Shown here piece by piece: positions 14,377 to 18,846 of a stretch of DNA of 18,846 nucleotides. How positions within the stretch are numbered: position 1 is the first letter of the stretch; each line of letters opens with the position of its first letter. The notes below the pieces were generated by a model, which was given only the letters and a program-made list of their open reading frames with translations, had not been told where the DNA came from and did no database searches. Both the position numbers and the translations under genes were made by a program. The stretch is from an uncultured Tannerella sp. (lineage in GTDB: Bacteria > Bacteroidota > Bacteroidia > Bacteroidales > Tannerellaceae), in contig CALHPT010000099.1 of assembly GCA_938036405.1 (NCBI GenBank), positions 1 to 18,846 of the forward strand, read 5' to 3'.

Positions 14377-17300
14377 TTACTTCACAATCACCTTATGAAC
14401 AGAACCGTCCTTCAACGTGATCACATACGCACCACGGCTCATCGGGATTGATGTATCGCCCTGGGGCAGATCAATGCGCTTCACGAGTTGGCCAGCTACA
14501 GAATAGATGCTGGCAATGTCAGCACGCTCTACGCGGATGTAGATATTCTCACCATGCGACCATACTGCTGTACCAGCCGTTAGCAGATCGTTCGATACGA
14601 CATCAGGACCGAAGCTCAGCGTCACTTCCTGCTGTACGTTCGGCACGATGTACTCGTACTCGCCATTCGCATTCTTCACACCACTGAGCACTTCCTGCTC
14701 GCCGTTCACCTTGCGGTTCGTGCGTACCACGAGCGGCTTGTTGCCTGAATACGTTGCGCTGAAGCGGTAATTGCTGCGGGTCGGAAGTGTCCAGATGCCC
14801 TTGCTTGGCGTTGTTTTCACGCCAGCTATTTCAGGTATCGTCACGGTATGTACCGGTGTCGGATTCACTGCGTCACCTACGCAGACGTAGACAATACCAT
14901 TCGTAGCGATGTTCAGTGACAGCGGGAATTCCTCACCATCGATCATCACCTTACTCGGTTTCAGCTTCAGGTTGTTCAGGCTGTTCGGACTCACCGACTT
15001 GTAGTACATGATCGGATAGCAACGTTTCTCAATCCGTTCGCATGGCCGGATCTCGATGTTCACGTTCACCGGACCATAGGTAGTCAGACGATCCACGTCG
15101 ATAGCGTCACTGTATTCGCCGTTCAGCCCCTTAGTCGTGCCGACGGAGAAATGAAGATCTGCACCTGAATCAAGACGGAGATCCTTCATCGTCAACGTAC
15201 CGCAAACATGCTCGTAGCACTGGCCACGGAGACGCAGTGAGGTGAAGCCCGGATTCAGGTTCGCACCGTTCTCCACGTGCACGTCGGTGTACTGGATACC
15301 GAAACCACCAAACGTCGACGTCGTGATCACGTCGAGGGCAAGACCCGGCAGCCACAGCTCACTCGTCGGACGACCGCAAGCGCCGATCGGCTCCAAGTGC
15401 AAGTGACGCGTGTAGAGACCAGCGTAGTCCTTCGAACCCATTTGAGCCTCGGAGATCAACTCGAGGTGGCCTTCACGCTCATGCTTGGCGTAGGTCCAGA
15501 ACTCTACTTGGTTACGGATCTTTGTTGTATCTACAAAGTAGCGAGCATGCCGCACATCGCCACCCTTCACATGATCGAACGAGTCGGTAAGGAAGAAGAG
15601 TACAGTGTGGTCGATCACCATCACATTCTGGCGCTCCCACTCTGTGTCAGGGCCGAACTTCACGAACATCGTGTCGAGCGGCGTTTCGCCCGGAGCGTAG
15701 ACTTTGCCTTTGTAGTGCGTCACGCACTCGCGGCAGATCTTCTGCGTTCCGCCATCGTCGTAAGCGTATTCCATGAAGGGCGCGGCCTTACCGCTGTAAC
15801 CGAGCTTGATGATCGGCTGGTCGTTCGGCAGACCGCTCCATGTCGTCAGCTGCACCTTGCCCGTACCCTTACGGATCAAGCTGTCGTGGCAGATCAGGGA
15901 GTCCGTCTTAATCGTAATCATCGCCTTGGCACCGGCGTTATCCTCGGCATTCAACTCCAGCACACCGAAGGTCTCGATCACCGGAGATTCGAGGTGTACG
16001 TGCTGATTCTCTGCAAAGAAGCGTGCGTCGCTGTGGAAGGTCATGCGCACCGTGTTGTGCAAGAAACCTGTAGCCGGTCTGCCGCTTTCACCGCAACCCG
16101 TGGGAGAGCAAGTGGTGGGGCACTTCGGTGCTTGCAAGAGGATGTTGTCCGTCCAGTTGCCTTTGTTAGCCTGCGTCTTCATAAAGAGACCGTAGCCAGC
16201 TACAGCCTCGCCGTGCAGTGTACCCGTACCCGGCACCGAACTTAATCCGGAGCCCGTACCACCTTTATAGATCAAGTTCGTGTAGACATCGATCATGTCC
16301 GAAGCCACAGCAGCGAAACCGCCAGAGGTGACAGGCGTACCGCCTCCGTTGAAGTCCAGAATAAGGTCACGCGCCTTATTCTCGGCGCCATTCAAGTCGC
16401 AGTGGTAGCTCGTTCCGCAACCATTATCTTTTCCTTTATAACCACGACCTACTTTCAGTGGAGCATGTGTTAATGGATCTTCTTTGTAGTCGGTACTCAG
16501 GAACGGATCTTGACGTGTACCGATGTTCGTCAAACCACCATAGTTCAACTTGATATTGTTGTCTGCACCAACGAATACGCTACCGCTATTGCCCGTGGCT
16601 TTGTATTCAAAGTCTTGCAGATAGACGTTGTTACGCATCTCATCGCAACCGCAGACGCCGATCTTCGACAAATCACCGAGCTGTTCAAGCTGAGCCAAGA
16701 AGAGTAGACTACCCTTCATCTTTTCAGCATCAAAGACATCGCGCATATCGATATCACCTGCACGCGTACGGAAGGTGGCGTTACCCGTCTTATCTTGAAA
16801 TTCGATCTGAGCTCCCTTGTTCAGAATGATGTTACCACGCTTACCGGCATCAAGAATCAAGTTCCCTTCGTTGCCTTTGTATTTCAACGAACGATCGTTC
16901 ACAGCCATGCTATTGAGTGCAGCAAGGATTCCTGGGTTATCCAGTTCGCCAGCGTATTTAGCCCAGCCGGCTGTAGTTTCTTCCCCACAACGGCCGAGAC
17001 CACCAATGATACCTGAGTGTTCATACTTCACCATCGATTCTCCGGCGCGCTTGTACAAGTCTTCTCTCACATCGCAGATATATTCGCTCGAATAGGGGAT
17101 GGCGATCGTCGTGTTATGCTTCTGAGCATCATTCAAGTCTGTGATGATGCGCGTGAAGTAAACATTACCTCCTTCCATGCCTTCCGTACCAGTCATAACC
17201 GGTTTGGAGTCATCCCAACCGGCCATGATGTTCAGCTGGCCATCTTTAGAGGATGAACTGGCGTCGTACTTGAAATCATTTGCGTTACCGCTAGTGGAAG

Positions 17301-18846
17301 AAGGACCATAAGTATCAGAAGTATTATATACGCTCGATCCTGCACTATATCCCAAGTAGATGTCACCGTCGCGAGAGATAATGTTCGTCGTATCCTCGTT
17401 GAGGTGCGTCGAGGTGAACTTAGCCGTACGGATATTATTCCGAGCGATAAAGTTCGTCTGCGTAGAAGCCGTCTGCGTACGCTCAATCTTGAATTCATCG
17501 TTCAGATAGATGTTTCCGTTATCCTTATTGCGATTACCCGGCGCACATGCACCACTAATATCCGTCCGGCCAGCCGTCATAAAGTTGATCAGACCATGCG
17601 CCGGATCTGTACCCGAATTGTCGTTCTTGATCGTCAGCTTTTGCGCTACGATATTACCAGCATCAGAAAGAACGTAGATGTTGTTCTTGTTTCCAGCAGC
17701 AGCATCCCACGTACCATCAGCATTAAACTCTACGTTGTTCAGCGCCTGAATCTGCAAAGCTCCAAGACCGGTAGCACCATGCCCAAATGCTTCAGCAATA
17801 GAGTCTACTGAAGTAGTGTGAAATTGCAACTTAGCCTCACAAGTATTCGTTCCGTTATTACCAAAGTTGACAATATATAGCGTGTCGTTAGTATTGATCT
17901 TGAACACCGGTGTACCGCCGTAGTGGATCGTTCCTCTTTGATCTCCGAACTGCATAGCGAAGTTGGCAGAAGGACCATTGCAGCTCTCAAAGTTCTTCAG
18001 CATACCCTTACCATAGACATGGAAATGGCTCTTGTTGGCAGTACGGGGACCGACTTCGATTACACCCATATTATGATTCTTGAAATCAGCCAATGTAGGA
18101 GAGGTTGTTGCTGCCGGTACAGTATCCGTATGGATCTCTGCCATAGTGGGGGCAAACAAATAGTCTCCATGCACACCAAATACGGCGCCTTCGGTGCGGT
18201 TATACGGCTTTTGAGTAGCCGTAACGGCGCTGTAGTTATGGAACGGAATAGTATAGTTCGGATAATCGACCATACTTGGTAGGTCGGCAAAGTCTTGGAA
18301 ATCGCCTGTAGTCGACTTCAGCAGAATGTTATCGTGGTTAGCAATCGGGAAATGGGCTTGGCCATAAAGTACATTCCTTGTATCTACAGAGTCCTTATTC
18401 AAACGGACCATATTGGCCTTAAAGAACCCATATGTGCGTAGCGTAAAGCGATTCCAAAATGGAACAACGATAACAGCGTCAGATTGATTCGTTGCAGCAT
18501 CGGTTATCTCCGGCGTCTTCCCAAGATTTCCCGTCTGATCGTCTACGTTTCCTGTCACACATACCCGGGCTCCTTTCAATAATTGAACAGCTTCATCCAA
18601 CTTATTGACACCAGCCAACGTATTTATCTGCCAGTTGCCGATTTGATACAGTGTCAATTGAAGTGTTCCCACGTGGCCACAGCCTCCGACCAGCTGATTT
18701 TGGTAATTATACGTTTTCGTTTGGTACCAATTGCCATTAAATGTCTCGAGGTTATGCGCTTTTAAATACCATTGAAGTTCTTTGAAAACGATATTGCTAA
18801 AAGTATTGTTTCCAGTTGCAACAGTGGTAGGACGTTTATACCGCTT
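14377..18846 (-). CDS. Giant surface protein with T9SS-like C-terminal domain (5' partial)
   Basis: 1489 residues are visible. The frame stays open to the right window edge, so the true start, and presumably a signal peptide, lie outside; a GTG at 18672 is internal. Much of the visible protein is short beta-strand turns built on G[N/D]-[I/V/L]-[Y/I]-[L/F/V] motifs (GNIYLNDEF, GDIYLGYS, GNVYFTR, GNLILDAG, GNIILNKG), as in beta-helix adhesins. The last ~70 residues, with IASIYSVAGQLVKRIDLPQG, SRGAYVITLKDG and the terminal VHKVIVK, resemble a type IX secretion C-terminal signal or the DUF6383 domain, implying export and cell-surface attachment. Many cysteines occur in short clusters (GVCGCDE, CPTTCSPTGCG, KICRECV). 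Several D(S/T)-hydrophobic triplets match the Bacteroidetes O-glycosylation sequon. Base composition is less GC-rich than in the core genes. No enzymatic motif was recognised; adhesin or structural surface protein is inferred. Confidence 0.85.
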   Translation of the reverse strand, partial: KRYKRPTTVATGNNTFSNIVFKELQWYLKAHNLETFNGNWYQTKTYNYQNQLVGGCGHVGTLQLTLYQIGNWQINTLAGVNKLDEAVQLLKGARVCVTGNVDDQTGNLGKTPEITDAATNQSDAVIVVPFWNRFTLRTYGFFKANMVRLNKDSVDTRNVLYGQAHFPIANHDNILLKSTTGDFQDFADLPSMVDYPNYTIPFHNYSAVTATQKPYNRTEGAVFGVHGDYLFAPTMAEIHTDTVPAATTSPTLADFKNHNMGVIEVGPRTANKSHFHVYGKGMLKNFESCNGPSANFAMQFGDQRGTIHYGGTPVFKINTNDTLYIVNFGNNGTNTCEAKLQFHTTSVDSIAEAFGHGATGLGALQIQALNNVEFNADGTWDAAAGNKNNIYVLSDAGNIVAQKLTIKNDNSGTDPAHGLINFMTAGRTDISGACAPGNRNKDNGNIYLNDEFKIERTQTASTQTNFIARNNIRTAKFTSTHLNEDTTNIISRDGDIYLGYSAGSSVYNTSDTYGPSSTSGNANDFKYDASSSSKDGQLNIMAGWDDSKPVMTGTEGMEGGNVYFTRIITDLNDAQKHNTTIAIPYSSEYICDVREDLYKRAGESMVKYEHSGIIGGLGRCGEETTAGWAKYAGELDNPGILAALNSMAVNDRSLKYKGNEGNLILDAGKRGNIILNKGAQIEFQDKTGNATFRTRAGDIDMRDVFDAEKMKGSLLFLAQLEQLGDLSKIGVCGCDEMRNNVYLQDFEYKATGNSGSVFVGADNNIKLNYGGLTNIGTRQDPFLSTDYKEDPLTHAPLKVGRGYKGKDNGCGTSYHCDLNGAENKARDLILDFNGGGTPVTSGGFAAVASDMIDVYTNLIYKGGTGSGLSSVPGTGTLHGEAVAGYGLFMKTQANKGNWTDNILLQAPKCPTTCSPTGCGESGRPATGFLHNTVRMTFHSDARFFAENQHVHLESPVIETFGVLELNAEDNAGAKAMITIKTDSLICHDSLIRKGTGKVQLTTWSGLPNDQPIIKLGYSGKAAPFMEYAYDDGGTQKICRECVTHYKGKVYAPGETPLDTMFVKFGPDTEWERQNVMVIDHTVLFFLTDSFDHVKGGDVRHARYFVDTTKIRNQVEFWTYAKHEREGHLELISEAQMGSKDYAGLYTRHLHLEPIGACGRPTSELWLPGLALDVITTSTFGGFGIQYTDVHVENGANLNPGFTSLRLRGQCYEHVCGTLTMKDLRLDSGADLHFSVGTTKGLNGEYSDAIDVDRLTTYGPVNVNIEIRPCERIEKRCYPIMYYKSVSPNSLNNLKLKPSKVMIDGEEFPLSLNIATNGIVYVCVGDAVNPTPVHTVTIPEIAGVKTTPSKGIWTLPTRSNYRFSATYSGNKPLVVRTNRKVNGEQEVLSGVKNANGEYEYIVPNVQQEVTLSFGPDVVSNDLLTAGTAVWSHGENIYIRVERADIASIYSVAGQLVKRIDLPQGDTSIPMSRGAYVITLKDGSVHKVIVK

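Noticed and set aside
18670..18672. GTG as the start of the surface-protein gene
   Set aside because: The same frame continues open through 58 more codons to the window edge with similar protein-like sequence, and there is no signal peptide after the GTG.

Overview
The window looks like a chromosomal segment of a GC-rich member of Bacteroidales, most likely Tannerellaceae (a Tannerella-like oral or gut anaerobe). This is inferred from the gene order DUF4290 - murA - rimM - M23 peptidase - dxr - rseP, which is typical of the order, from the lack of Shine-Dalgarno leaders, from TAnnTTTG-type promoter boxes, and from a very large surface protein ending in a type IX secretion-like C-terminal domain. 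No database was searched.

Layout: (1) 1-576 has no supported gene; it holds hairpins and an imperfect 83-bp tandem repeat, then a promoter-like box. (2) 577-6571 is a tight forward run of envelope and housekeeping genes: DUF4290, murA (catalytic Cys naturally replaced by Asp), rimM, a membrane-anchored M23/LytM peptidase, dxr and rseP. A 128-bp CTAC-repeat leader precedes rseP. (3) 6596-6644 is a long hairpin between convergent rseP and a minus-strand DUF6261-like gene. (4) 7538-8109 is the most unusual part: ten copies of a 41-bp unit, each with an identical perfect 16-bp palindrome (AAACAGGCGCCTGTTT). An eleventh, near-perfect palindrome lies upstream, separated by a hairpin-rich insert. 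The array fills the divergent promoter region between the DUF6261-like gene and an NAD(P)-dependent sugar-epimerase/reductase-like gene. (5) 8110-10677 holds the epimerase-like gene and a lipoprotein GHL10 glycosidase with a C-terminal FN3-like domain. (6) 10678-10914 is a hairpin-rich gap, followed by a long-chain acyl-CoA synthetase (10915-12729) and a terminator whose stem copies the one after rseP. (7) 12916-14152 is a complete ISAs1-family element with perfect 18-bp terminal inverted repeats and a perfect 10-bp target duplication. Its transposase is broken by two frameshifts and a stop codon. (8) 14276-14369 holds two back-to-back terminators. The rest of the window is a minus-strand gene for a giant, cysteine-containing, beta-helix-like surface protein whose 5' end lies outside the window.

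Functionally, the first block joins peptidoglycan precursor synthesis (MurA), wall hydrolysis (M23), isoprenoid supply for lipid carriers (Dxr), ribosome maturation (RimM) and regulated intramembrane proteolysis (RseP). GHL10, acyl-CoA synthetase and the surface protein add envelope remodelling and surface display. The best candidate for something undescribed is the 41-bp palindrome array, which looks like a multi-site DNA-binding platform or a structured leader controlling one or both divergent genes.
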